Program-made: the position numbers and the translations under genes
Assembly: GCA_019243635.1 (NCBI GenBank)
Contig: JAFAUB010000034.1
Location: 28,615-92,614 of the forward strand
From: Pseudonocardiales bacterium
Lineage (GTDB): Bacteria > Actinomycetota > Actinomycetes > Mycobacteriales > Pseudonocardiaceae
Reading direction: 5' to 3'
Length of the DNA stretch: 64,000 nucleotides
Shown here: one piece after another, positions 19,454-28,007 of the stretch
Layout of the letters: each line of letters opens with the position of its first letter
How positions within the stretch are numbered: the stretch's first letter is position 1
Notes under the pieces: generated by a model
Databases searched by the model: none
What the model was told of the DNA's origin: nothing
The model's input: only the letters and a program-made list of their open reading frames with translations

Positions 19454-19750
19454 TCAGCCTGGCTCACCACGGCGCTTACGGTGGATCACCCAGCCCAGGT
19501 CCACCAGCGCCACCGTCGCGAGCACCGCCAGCACCACCCCCAGAGCCGTCAGGCCGGACATGATCATCAATGCCGCGGCGACGGCGCAGAACACCAACCC
19601 GAAGCCGGCCAGCACAGCGCGCAGAGTCAGCGCGCTGTGCGCCGGCGTCGCCCCGCCGAACCCAGCGGTCGGGTCGTGGTACCCGGGCAACCCTCGCTCA
19701 TAGTCCTCCCGGGTGCGCCGGGGCCGCCGGTCGTCCTGCCCTGCCGTCAT
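19454..19750 (-). CDS. Small two-pass membrane protein
   Basis: A 98-residue protein not assigned to a named family. A charged N-terminus (RRPRRTREDYERGLPGYH) is followed by two adjacent membrane segments (~44-65 and ~68-88) and a basic C-terminal tail (IHRKRRGEPG), typical of short actinobacterial membrane proteins. It converges on dnaB with a 22-bp gap and diverges from the next gene. Confidence 0.6.
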   Translation of the reverse strand: MTAGQDDRRPRRTREDYERGLPGYHDPTAGFGGATPAHSALTLRAVLAGFGLVFCAVAAALMIMSGLTALGVVLAVLATVALVDLGWVIHRKRRGEPG

Positions 19751-19928
19751 GCTCCTCCGAACCGACGTCGTGTCCCCGGCCTCACCGCGCGCCGGTCATC
19801 GCGGGGGTACCTCGGGGGGGGTCGCGGGCAAACCAGGCGGCGTGCGACGCGCGCCTGGTGGCGGCGCCCCGTACAGTGGACCCACCCCGGGACACAGCCA
19901 GCCAGGCGCCCGGCTACTCTCCACGGCG

Positions 19929-20588
19929 ATGCATCCACGACTACAGGTCATCCATCTCGGGGCGCTGTCCGGCCAGTTGCGCCAGGCGGCCCGGCATCTG
20001 TTCGAGGTGGTGCTGGCCCCACTGGGTCTGTTCTATCTGCTCCTGACCTTCACCAACCTGACCGGCGGGCTGTTCGCCGCACTGGGCTGGGCGTTGGCCG
20101 CGCTGGTGCGCCGGGTGCTGACCCGGTCGCCGATCCCCACCGTCCTGTGGCTCAGCACCGGGTTGCTCGTGGTCCGTACCGCTATCGGGTACGCCACCGG
20201 GAGCGTGTTCCTGTATTTTCTGCAGCCTACATTGCAGAACTTCCTGATCGCTTTCGTGATGCTGGTCACACTAGGGCTGCGCCGGCCCTTGATCGCCCGG
20301 CTGGCCGACGACTTCTGCGCCTTTCCCCTCGCTCTCACCAGCAACCTCCGGGTGCAGCGGTTTTTCCGGCGGGTGTCGCTGCTGTGGGCGCTGGTGTTCC
20401 TGACCAACGGGGCGGCGACATTGTGGGTGCTCGCCCGCGCTACCCTGGGCGACTTCCTGATGGTGACCACCGCCGGGTCGTTCAGCCTGGTGGGGATCGC
20501 TGCGGTGGTGTCGCTGCTGTGGTTCCGCCGGGAGCTTCGTGGCGAGGGCATTCGACTGCGGTTCGGCCCTGCGGCCTCGCCGAGCTGA
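19929..20588 (+). CDS. VC0807-like multipass membrane protein
   Basis: A 219-residue integral membrane protein with five to six hydrophobic segments. It resembles VC0807/septation-protein-A-like proteins (ALVRRVLTRSPIPTVLW, FFRRVSLLWALVFLTNGA). The ATG at 19929 is chosen; the frame is open upstream but that extension is Arg/Pro-rich with no plausible start. No function can be assigned. It is monocistronic and converges on the SDR gene. Confidence 0.65.
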   Translation: MHPRLQVIHLGALSGQLRQAARHLFEVVLAPLGLFYLLLTFTNLTGGLFAALGWALAALVRRVLTRSPIPTVLWLSTGLLVVRTAIGYATGSVFLYFLQPTLQNFLIAFVMLVTLGLRRPLIARLADDFCAFPLALTSNLRVQRFFRRVSLLWALVFLTNGAATLWVLARATLGDFLMVTTAGSFSLVGIAAVVSLLWFRRELRGEGIRLRFGPAASPS

Positions 20589-20606
20589 GTGCAGTCGCCG
20601 CACTGA

Positions 20607-21341
20607 TCAGCCGAACCGCCGGGCCAGCCGGTGGAAAAGCTCGGGTGCCGCGCCCTGCACCCGCGCGGCCGCCGTCAGCCAGCGGGGCACGAACACCTCC
20701 GCCTCGCCCCGAGCCAGGGCCTGGAGCAGCGCCGATGCCACCTTGGTGGGGTCGACCTGGCGGGGGAACCGGCGGTCATAGGCCAGTCCGCGGTGGTCGA
20801 AGAACGGGGTGCGCACCGCGCCGGGCAGCAGTGTGGTGACGCCGATCCCCTCGCCGGCCACCTCGTGGCGGACGCTGGCCGCGAAGGCTCGCAGCCCGGC
20901 CTTCGTCGCTGCATACACCGCTTCCCCGCCGACGCCCACCGCCGCGATCGAGGACACGAACACCAGGTGCCCGCGCCCGCGCTCCCGCATCCCCGGCAGC
21001 GCGGCGCGGGCCAGCCGCAGCGGGGCGAGCAGGTTCAGCGCGACCAGCGCGTCGATGTCCGCCTGCGCCATCGCCGCCAGGTCCCCGGCCCACCCTCGGC
21101 CCGCCGAGTTCACCAGCAGGTCGACGCCCGCCGCGGCCTCCGCTGCCCGGGACAGGCCCTCGGCACACGACAGATCGGCTACCAGGGCACGAGCCCCGGT
21201 GCGGCGCGCCAGCGCGTCCAGCCGCGCTGAGTCTCGGCCGAGCACCACCAGCCGGCAGCCGGCTGCGGCGAGCCCCTCGGCGATGGCCGCGCCGATGCCC
21301 GATGAACCGCCGGTGACCAGGGCTTTCCACTCGGTAGTCAT
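20607..21341 (-). CDS. Short-chain dehydrogenase/reductase
   Basis: A 244-residue classical SDR. It has the Rossmann motif TGGSSGIG near the N-terminus, NSAG in place of NNAG, a catalytic Ser in VFVSSIAAVG, and the Tyr-Lys pair in YAATKAG. The ATG at 21341 overlaps the stop of the upstream transporter gene by 4 nt; the frame remains open far upstream only because of high GC. It is the last gene of the PucR-led operon. Its substrate is unknown; a lipid or glycolipid intermediate would fit the neighbours. Confidence 0.87.
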   Translation of the reverse strand: MTTEWKALVTGGSSGIGAAIAEGLAAAGCRLVVLGRDSARLDALARRTGARALVADLSCAEGLSRAAEAAAGVDLLVNSAGRGWAGDLAAMAQADIDALVALNLLAPLRLARAALPGMRERGRGHLVFVSSIAAVGVGGEAVYAATKAGLRAFAASVRHEVAGEGIGVTTLLPGAVRTPFFDHRGLAYDRRFPRQVDPTKVASALLQALARGEAEVFVPRWLTAAARVQGAAPELFHRLARRFG

Positions 21342-22276
21342 CCCTGGGCGGTCCGGTGTGGCGAGCCGTCCTCGCGCCGCGCCGCCTGTTCGATCTCTCG
21401 ACGGAGCTGGGTGCCGCGGTGCGCCAGCAGCGTGACACTGCCGACCAGGACCACCGCCGAGATCACCTGGCCGGCGAGCACGGCGGGCGAGCTGTTCACC
21501 TGTTCTCCCAGCCAGCTCACCCCGATCGCCATCCCGACCAGCGGGTCCACGATCGTGATGATGGCCAGTGCCGGGGCGATGAGGGTGCCCTGCTGGAAGG
21601 TGTTCTGGCTGAGCAGGAACCCCATCGGGCCCACCGCGCAGACCACGTAGAGCACCGGGTGCCCGAAGGGCTCGACCAGCCCGCCGGCCCGGAACTGGCC
21701 GGTGACCACCTTCATCAGCCCGGCGGTGATGCCGTACAGCACACCGGTGGCCGCCGCCAGCGCCGCGACGTGAACAGCTCCGGAGAACCGGGCGGCCACG
21801 GCGAGGCACCCGAGGACGAGCACAGCCAGCGCGAGGGCCAGCGGCAACAGCGCCCAACCCTCGTCCGCGCGTCGCGTGGCGCCGGTCGGGCGGGCGAGCA
21901 ACAGCAGGGCGGACAGGCCGGCCACACACCCCAGCGAGCCGAGCACGACCAGCCGGTCCACCCGGTGGCGGGCCAGCAGCGCCGAGAACAGCGCGCCGAA
22001 CAGCACACCGGTGACCAGGAGCGGCTGCACCAGCACCAGCGGGCCGAAGGCGAGGGCGACCAGTTGCAGGCTCAGGCCCACGACGACGGTCGCCACCCCC
22101 AGCACCCATCCCGGCCGGCGGATCAGCTCCAGGATCAGCCGAGGGTCGAGCGTGCCGGTGGTCGGCACCTCCTTGGTGGCGCGCTGCTGGACCGCGCTGG
22201 CCAGCCCGAAACTCGCCGCCCCGGCCACCGCGGCCGGAACCGCGACGAAGAACATCGTCGACGTCGAGTGCGACAC
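21338..22276 (-). CDS. DMT-superfamily (EamA-like) transporter
   Basis: A 312-residue membrane protein with about nine or ten hydrophobic segments and the two-repeat layout of drug/metabolite transporters. The C-terminal stretch QQGTLIAPALAIITIVDPL resembles the related actinobacterial DMT family. The N-terminus keeps Gln-Gln (ASAVQQRATKEVP). The start is 3 bp after the upstream fusion gene, and its stop overlaps the SDR start by 4 nt, so the three are probably one transcript. Its cargo is unknown. Confidence 0.75.
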   Translation of the reverse strand: MSHSTSTMFFVAVPAAVAGAASFGLASAVQQRATKEVPTTGTLDPRLILELIRRPGWVLGVATVVVGLSLQLVALAFGPLVLVQPLLVTGVLFGALFSALLARHRVDRLVVLGSLGCVAGLSALLLLARPTGATRRADEGWALLPLALALAVLVLGCLAVAARFSGAVHVAALAAATGVLYGITAGLMKVVTGQFRAGGLVEPFGHPVLYVVCAVGPMGFLLSQNTFQQGTLIAPALAIITIVDPLVGMAIGVSWLGEQVNSSPAVLAGQVISAVVLVGSVTLLAHRGTQLRREIEQAARREDGSPHRTAQG

Positions 22277-22279
22277 GCC

Positions 22280-24832
22280 TCACTCCTGTGCTGTCTCCTG
22301 GGCGCTCCGTGGCCGTTTCCGTCGCCTTTCCTGGGCATCCGGCGCATCGGTCGCCAGACCCTCGAAGATCCGACGCAGCGCGTCGGCGAGCCGGCCGGCG
22401 TCGGTCAGCAGCCCGGGGTCTGTGGTCACTCCGACACCGATCATGTCCCCCCACGTCAGGAAACCGACAGCCAGTCCGACGCCCTCCGCGAGCGGCAGCA
22501 CCGGGAACACCGAGACGACTCGGACTCCCCACACATAATGCGCTTTGCGCGGTCCTGGCAACACCGATGTGATGAGATTGAAGAACCGCCGCTGGTAGAG
22601 CGAGCGCACCACCCTGGCGTGCAGCGGGGCCGGCAGGCGGCCCAGCGCGGCCACGACCGCCTCGGCGGCCACCGACTGGTCGGAACGCTCCAGCCGGCGC
22701 AGCGCGTCCGCCACCGCCGCGACGCGCCAGCTCAGCGGCATCGGCCCGACCGGCAGGTCCAGGGCGAGGGCGGCGGTATGGTTGCCTCCATATCGATGGT
22801 CCCCCCGATGGGCACAGTCGGCGGCCCGCCGTAGGGCGCGGGTGGTCCGGGGGACCATCGCCCGCAGCCGGTCGTGCACCGCGGTACCGGCCGGGTCGAT
22901 GCGGTGCAGCGCCTCGCCGACGAAGGCCAGCAGCAGCGCGGTCGTGCCCACCCGGTGCTCCCGGGCGGTAGCCCGCACCGCAGCCGCAGGCAGCTCCACC
23001 ATGGCGTAGTCCCAGCCTGGGGTGCTCGGGCCGACCGGCCCGCCAGGTGGTGCGGCACCCACTGTGGCCAGGCTCACCACCCCTCGGAGCACCCGGCCGG
23101 CGTGGCCGGTCCGGCCCCACCAGCCTGCCGAGGGACGGTACCGCAGGCGCGACGCGTCGTGCCCCGCTCCCGGTTTCTCCTGGTCGGAAAGCAGCCCGAG
23201 CAGCGTGGCGGTGACGGCCAGCCCATCGCCCAGGCTGTGGTGCATCTTCGCCAGCACCAGGGTCCGCGCGGCGTCGACGTCACACACCACCTCCAGCTGC
23301 CACGGCGGCGCCTCCAGCGGCACCGGGGTGCTGAAGAACTCCCGCAGTGCCGCCGAGACGGGCACGCCGTGGGCGGCGCCGACCGTTCGGGCGCGCAGGT
23401 GAGCGCTGGGGTCGACCTCGTCGGCGGACAGCCAGCGCGGCCACCGGCCAGGCTGCAGGTCCAGTCGTCGACGCAGCATCGGCAGGGCGCGCACCCGGTC
23501 GGTGATGCGCACCGCCAGGTGGTCGGCGAGCTGCTCCGGTGACCCGACGGGCCACCGGTCACCGCCGGCTGAGCCGGCGGCACGGTCCTCGAGCAGCAGG
23601 ACGGCGCCGACCTGCTGCAGGACGGTGGGTGTGCCGGCGTGGGCGAAGAAGGCGTCCAGCGCGGACAGTGGGCGGGCGCCGTGGTGGCGGGGCAGCCCGG
23701 GTAGGGCGGCGATCTCGGCATCCAGGTCGAGGGCGCTGATATGGGCCAGCGCGCGTCGCTCGGCCTGGGCGAGCAGCGCGGGCCGCGCCGCGAGATCCCG
23801 CAGGGCGGTGAGGAGCTCCGCCGGCCCCTCGCACAGGGTCGCCAGCCCGGCCCGCGCCATCAGCTCGGCGTTGGCCCTGCCGTGCCCGGCGATCGGCTCG
23901 AACATCAGCACCGCACGTCCGCAGGCCAGCGCCTCCAGTGCCGTCGCGCCGCCGGCGTTGGTCACCACGACGTCGGCGGCCGCGGTCAGCGCCGGCATCT
24001 CGGAGGTCCAGCCCAGCGGCACCAGCCGCTGCGCGGGGACGGGCGCCGACAGCGTGGCGCGGGCGACCAACCGGACGCGCAGCGCCTCGTTGCGCCCGCA
24101 GGCCACCACGACGCAGACGTCCGGGCCGGCGGCCAGCGCGGTCGTGACCGCGCGCTCCACCGAGCCGAACCCGAGGGACCCGCAGGACACCAGCACGACC
24201 AGGCGGTGCTCGGGCAGGCCACAGCGCCGCCGCGCGGCGATCCTGCCGGCCTTCGAGGTCGGGCGGAACGCGGACACGACCGGGGGCGCCCCGACCGCTC
24301 CCCGCGCGTCGGGCCGGGCCTGGTACATCGCTCGCAGGCTCGGCTCGCTCGCCACGTAGTGCAGGTCGACCTCGGAGTAGACCCAGAACGGGTGGGGCGC
24401 GAAGTCCGAGATGATCGCCGCGACCGGCACGTCGAGACCGCCGCGGCGCCGGATCCAGTCCAGTCCGGCGGTGCCCAGCGGGTACGTCGAGACCACCAGG
24501 TCCGGCCGGTACTCCTCGATGGTCGGCGCGAGCCGGAGGCCGCTCCACGCCCCGATGACCCGGCAGGACGCTGCGGCGAACCAGCGGTGGCACCACAGCG
24601 ACCGGTAGAAGAAGTCGTAGAGCCAGGGAGTGGTGTCCACGTTGAACCGGTAGATCCAGCGGAATCCCGGGCCGACCCACCGGCCCATCTCCACCAGGGT
24701 GTCCACCCGGCGGATCTCGCAGCCGGGCCACAGGCGCCGGGCCCGCTCCTCGACCGCCCGAGCGGTCGCGTTGTGGCCCTCGCCGATGGTGGCGCTGACC
24801 ACCAGCAACCGCGCCGGGGTCCCGAGGCTCAC
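22280..24832 (-). CDS. Glycosyltransferase (GT28/MGDG-synthase-like) fused to wax ester synthase/DGAT
   Basis: An 850-residue two-enzyme fusion. Residues ~1-380 resemble the GT28 family of diacylglycerol glycosyltransferases: SATIGEGHNATARAVEE at the N-terminus and the donor site GGATALEALACGRAVLMFEP. Residues ~385-850 are a WS/DGAT acyltransferase with an intact HHSLGDG active site (531-537) and the late NLITSVLPGP motif. The GTG at 24832 overlaps the PucR stop (GTGA). A GCCGGC palindrome encodes part of AGSAGG in the N-terminal part of the acyltransferase. Products may be acylated glycolipids; this is inference. Confidence 0.85.
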   Translation of the reverse strand: MSLGTPARLLVVSATIGEGHNATARAVEERARRLWPGCEIRRVDTLVEMGRWVGPGFRWIYRFNVDTTPWLYDFFYRSLWCHRWFAAASCRVIGAWSGLRLAPTIEEYRPDLVVSTYPLGTAGLDWIRRRGGLDVPVAAIISDFAPHPFWVYSEVDLHYVASEPSLRAMYQARPDARGAVGAPPVVSAFRPTSKAGRIAARRRCGLPEHRLVVLVSCGSLGFGSVERAVTTALAAGPDVCVVVACGRNEALRVRLVARATLSAPVPAQRLVPLGWTSEMPALTAAADVVVTNAGGATALEALACGRAVLMFEPIAGHGRANAELMARAGLATLCEGPAELLTALRDLAARPALLAQAERRALAHISALDLDAEIAALPGLPRHHGARPLSALDAFFAHAGTPTVLQQVGAVLLLEDRAAGSAGGDRWPVGSPEQLADHLAVRITDRVRALPMLRRRLDLQPGRWPRWLSADEVDPSAHLRARTVGAAHGVPVSAALREFFSTPVPLEAPPWQLEVVCDVDAARTLVLAKMHHSLGDGLAVTATLLGLLSDQEKPGAGHDASRLRYRPSAGWWGRTGHAGRVLRGVVSLATVGAAPPGGPVGPSTPGWDYAMVELPAAAVRATAREHRVGTTALLLAFVGEALHRIDPAGTAVHDRLRAMVPRTTRALRRAADCAHRGDHRYGGNHTAALALDLPVGPMPLSWRVAAVADALRRLERSDQSVAAEAVVAALGRLPAPLHARVVRSLYQRRFFNLITSVLPGPRKAHYVWGVRVVSVFPVLPLAEGVGLAVGFLTWGDMIGVGVTTDPGLLTDAGRLADALRRIFEGLATDAPDAQERRRKRPRSAQETAQE
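23564..23578 (-). repeat. GCCGGC palindrome inside the GT-WS/DGAT gene
   Basis: GCCGGCTGAGCCGGC, read in frame on the minus strand as part of AAGSAGG. On the other strand the same unit would introduce TGA, so orientation matters for keeping the frame. Confidence 0.8.
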
Positions 24833-26061
24833 CGGTGCTCCCTCGGCTCGGGGCGGGGTGCCAGCGGGTCGGACTCGGTGACCGCCGGACCCCATGCCAG
24901 CGCCAGCAGCAGCGCGGAGCGGGCGGTGGGGTCCTCCAGCGTGGAGCCGAACAGCTCACGCAGCTGGGCCAGCCGGTAGCGCACCGTCTGCGGGTGCACG
25001 TGCAGCTCCTCGGCCACCGCCTTGCGGTTGCCCATGTTCACCAGCCAGGACGTGAGAGTCGCCAGCAGCCGCTCACGGGTGGGCCCGGGCAGCGCGGCGA
25101 GCGGGGCCAGGTACTGCCTGCGCAACGCCGCCAGCAGCCGGTCGTCGTGGTGCACCAGCATCGCGTCGAGGTGCTCGTCGACGAACAGCGGGTCGTCGGC
25201 CAGGAGCTGCGCCTGACGCAGCCGCACGGCGTGCTCGGCGAGGCCCGCGCTGGCCGGCAGCCGGTCCAGCGGCACGGTGGCTCCCACCACGGCCCCGGCC
25301 CCGCGCAGCGTGGTCGCCAGCCGCGTGCGGGCTCCGGGGCCCTGCGGGTCCGGCACGATCGCCACCAGCATCGTCGGTCGCCGCAGCCGCAGGCAGGAGT
25401 CGTCCAGCCGGTTCAGCAGCGCCCGCCCGACCTCGTTGTCCGGCTCGATCAGGACGACCGCGGCCTGCCGGGGCAGCGACCATCCGGCTCGGGCCACCGC
25501 CGCCCGCAGCGCCGCCGTGTCGCAGCGGTCCGACAGCAGCAGCTCAGCCAGCTCGGCACGCAACCGATCGCGGTCCTGCCCCGCGGCCGTCTGGGCCTGG
25601 ACGTAGCCCCGCCACGACGCGCAGGACAGCTGGTCCACGGCGGCGAACACGGCAGCGGCCAGCCCCGCCAGCGCCTCGGCGGGGACGCCGCGCTCCAGGG
25701 CCGTGTCGGCCACGTGGCGCCAGGCCACCGCCGCGCCGGTCCGGTAGGCGGCCAGCAGCGGGGTCACGTCCCGTTGCTGCCGGTGGTGAATGCGCCCGAT
25801 CTCCTCGAACAGGGCCTGCTCCATCCCGGACGCGAGCTGGGGCGCCGCCGTCGAGGGGTCCCACTCAGCCAGCGCGACCAGCCGGGCGATGAATCCCTCG
25901 GCGGCGCCGAGGACCTCCTCGAAGCTCGCGGCGAGGAACCCCGCGTACTCCGGCTGCTGCCTGGTGAGCAGCTCACGGACCTCAGTCAGGATAGCCGGCA
26001 GTCGACCCACAATAGCGGGGACCAGGTCGGCCGGTCGTATGTGCTCTTCCTCTGTGTCCAT
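24829..26061 (-). CDS. PucR/CdaR-type HTH transcriptional regulator
   Basis: A 410-residue regulator. The C-terminal PucR HTH (MGNRKAVAEELHVHPQTVRYRLAQL) is clear, with a middle GGDEF-like/CdaR region (~160-290) and a helical N-terminus. It begins the leftward operon with the GT-WS/DGAT fusion (4-nt overlap), the transporter and the SDR. It diverges from the hopanoid operon across 150 bp, so it could regulate either side. The ligand is unknown. Confidence 0.85.
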   Translation of the reverse strand: MDTEEEHIRPADLVPAIVGRLPAILTEVRELLTRQQPEYAGFLAASFEEVLGAAEGFIARLVALAEWDPSTAAPQLASGMEQALFEEIGRIHHRQQRDVTPLLAAYRTGAAVAWRHVADTALERGVPAEALAGLAAAVFAAVDQLSCASWRGYVQAQTAAGQDRDRLRAELAELLLSDRCDTAALRAAVARAGWSLPRQAAVVLIEPDNEVGRALLNRLDDSCLRLRRPTMLVAIVPDPQGPGARTRLATTLRGAGAVVGATVPLDRLPASAGLAEHAVRLRQAQLLADDPLFVDEHLDAMLVHHDDRLLAALRRQYLAPLAALPGPTRERLLATLTSWLVNMGNRKAVAEELHVHPQTVRYRLAQLRELFGSTLEDPTARSALLLALAWGPAVTESDPLAPRPEPREHR

Positions 26062-26211
26062 GGCCTGTGACCCCCAGTCATTGCGCCACTCAGTAGTCTA
26101 GGTACCCCGAATGCAACACCATGATGTTTACTCGTATGTGACAACTTGATGTCCTGAGAACTGACAGTTTAGGCGCAGAAACACCCCAGTCGGCGGCGTG
26201 ACGATGGCTGC
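26062..26211. promoter_or_regulatory. Divergent promoter region, PucR operon and hopanoid operon
   Basis: An unusually AT-rich 150 bp between divergent operons. On the plus strand TTGATG (26146-26151) is followed after 17 nt by TTAGGC (26169-26174), a weak sigma-70-like pair ahead of hpnC. No clear inverted-repeat operator is visible. Confidence 0.35.
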
Positions 26212-27054
26212 ATGGCCGCGATCCCGGGTCCGGATGCTCTCACGCGTGACCGTGAGCTGCGCCGTCAGCGGCACGCCGAGAACTTCCCGGTCGCGCTGCG
26301 GCTGCTACCCCGGCGGCTGAGGGCTGATCTCGTCGCGGTGTACGAGGTCGCCCGGGTCATCGACGACCTGGGCGACCGGTCCCCCGGGAACCGGACGGCG
26401 CTGCTGGCCGAACTCAGCCGAGACCTCGCGCGGGTCTGGGAGGACGGGCGGCCCGAGCATCCGGTGCTGCGGGCCCTGGTGCCGGTCGTGCGGGCCCGCG
26501 GCCTGGACCGCGAGCCGTTCGAGCGCCTGGTGCAGGCCAACCTGCTCGACCAGCGAGTGCACCGGTACGCGACCTACGCCGAGCTCCGCGGTTACTGCAC
26601 GCTGTCCGCGGAGCCGATCGGCCGGATCGTGCTCGCCGTGTTCGGAGTGAGCGATCCTGCCGCGGCGCGGCTCTCCGACCGGGTCTGCACCGCCCTGCAG
26701 CTCATCGAGCACTGGCAGGACGTCGCCGAGGACCGCCGAGCCGGTCGGGTGTACCTGCCCCAGGAGGATCTCACCGCTTTCGGGGTGGCGCAGGCCGAGC
26801 TCGAGGGCACGGTCGCCTCTCCGGCGCTGCGCCGGCTGATGGCCTTCCAGGTCACCCGGGCGGCGGAGCTGCTCGACTCCGGTGCCCCCCTGCTCGGGCT
26901 GCTGCGCGGGTGGGCGCGGCCGGCCGTGGCCGGCTACCTGGCCGGCGGGCGCGCCGCGATCGACGCGCTACGCCGCGTGGACGGGGACGTGCTGGCCGGC
27001 CCACCACGTCCCCGCCGCCGCGACGTCCTGCGACACCTGGTGCAGTGGAGGTGA
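26212..27054 (+). CDS. hpnC: Hydroxysqualene synthase HpnC
   Basis: A 280-residue trans-prenyltransferase of the squalene/phytoene synthase fold. The first aspartate-rich motif is VARVIDDLGD (about 45-54), the second is QDVAEDRRAGRVYLPQEDL. In the HpnCDE route, HpnD makes presqualene diphosphate, HpnC converts it to hydroxysqualene and HpnE reduces that to squalene. Placement as HpnC rests on its first position and its divergence from the next gene. It overlaps hpnD by 4 nt. Confidence 0.9.
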   Translation: MAAIPGPDALTRDRELRRQRHAENFPVALRLLPRRLRADLVAVYEVARVIDDLGDRSPGNRTALLAELSRDLARVWEDGRPEHPVLRALVPVVRARGLDREPFERLVQANLLDQRVHRYATYAELRGYCTLSAEPIGRIVLAVFGVSDPAAARLSDRVCTALQLIEHWQDVAEDRRAGRVYLPQEDLTAFGVAQAELEGTVASPALRRLMAFQVTRAAELLDSGAPLLGLLRGWARPAVAGYLAGGRAAIDALRRVDGDVLAGPPRPRRRDVLRHLVQWR

Positions 27055-28007
27055 GTGGCGTGCGCGGTGTCACGGTCAGGGTGCACGGGGCCTTCGAGGT
27101 GTGTGAGTCGATCACCAGGACGCAGGCGCGCAACTTCTACTACGGCATCCGGCTGCTGCAGCCGGACAAGCGGGCGGCACTGTGCGCGGTGTACGCGCTG
27201 GCCCGGCGGATCGACGACATCGGCGACGGCGACCTGTCCCGGGATGACAAGCTCGCCGCGCTGGCCGGGGTGCGTTGCTCGCTGGCCGAGCTGGACCATC
27301 CCGGGGACGACCCGGTACTCACCGCGGTCGCGGACCTGGCGGCCCGGCTTCCCCTGCCGCTGGGTGCCTTCGACGAGCTGGTCGACGGCGTGGAGATGGA
27401 CGTGCTCGGACGACGCTACGCCGACTTCGACGAGCTGGTCGGGTACTGCCGACGCGTGGCCGGCGCGGTGGGCCGGCTGTGTCTGGCGGTGTTCGGCAGC
27501 CGCCCCGACCCGAGGGCACCCGAGTACGCCGACACGCTGGGCATCGCCCTGCAGCAGATCAACATCCTGCGTGACATCCGGGAGGACCTCGGCAACGGCC
27601 GGGTCTACCTGCCTCAGGAGGACCTGGACCGGTTCGGCGTGCGGCTGACTCCGGACGGTCATGGCGACCTGGTCGACGCGGGCGGCCGGCTCACCGCGCT
27701 GATCCGACACAGTGCCGACCGCGCGCGCCTGTGGTATGAGCATGGGCAGCGCCTGATCCCGTTGCTGGACCGACGCAGCGTGGCGTGCTGCACCGCGATG
27801 GCTGGGATCTACCTGCGGCTACTGGACCGCATCACCGAGCGACCCAGTCTGGTGTTCGACCGGCGGCTGTCGCTGTCCGGGTGGCAGAAGGCGGAGGTGG
27901 CGATGCGAGCCCTCACGGGGTTACCGGTGTCCGGCTCTTCCCGGTCCGGCTCTTCCCGGTCCGGGCCTTCGGGGTCCGGCTCGTCGGCATCGGGGCTGTC
28001 GGCATGA
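27051..28007 (+). CDS. hpnD: Presqualene diphosphate synthase HpnD
   Basis: A 318-residue squalene/phytoene synthase family enzyme that joins two farnesyl diphosphates. The motifs are ALARRIDDIGDGDLS and NILRDIREDLGNGRVYLPQ. The GTG at 27051 overlaps the hpnC stop (GTGA); a GTG at 27060 is an alternative. The C-terminus ends in a low-complexity Ser/Gly/Arg tail (from ~298) built from a repeated TCCGGCTCTTCCCGG unit at 27929-27958, which looks like recent slippage expansion and lies outside the enzyme fold. Confidence 0.9.
   Translation: MSGVRGVTVRVHGAFEVCESITRTQARNFYYGIRLLQPDKRAALCAVYALARRIDDIGDGDLSRDDKLAALAGVRCSLAELDHPGDDPVLTAVADLAARLPLPLGAFDELVDGVEMDVLGRRYADFDELVGYCRRVAGAVGRLCLAVFGSRPDPRAPEYADTLGIALQQINILRDIREDLGNGRVYLPQEDLDRFGVRLTPDGHGDLVDAGGRLTALIRHSADRARLWYEHGQRLIPLLDRRSVACCTAMAGIYLRLLDRITERPSLVFDRRLSLSGWQKAEVAMRALTGLPVSGSSRSGSSRSGPSGSGSSASGLSA

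Noticed and set aside
21342..23120. Long minus-strand open frame upstream of the SDR gene
   Set aside because: It overlaps the transporter and fusion genes in another frame, is Gly/Arg/Pro-rich and matches no family; the SDR clearly starts at 21341.
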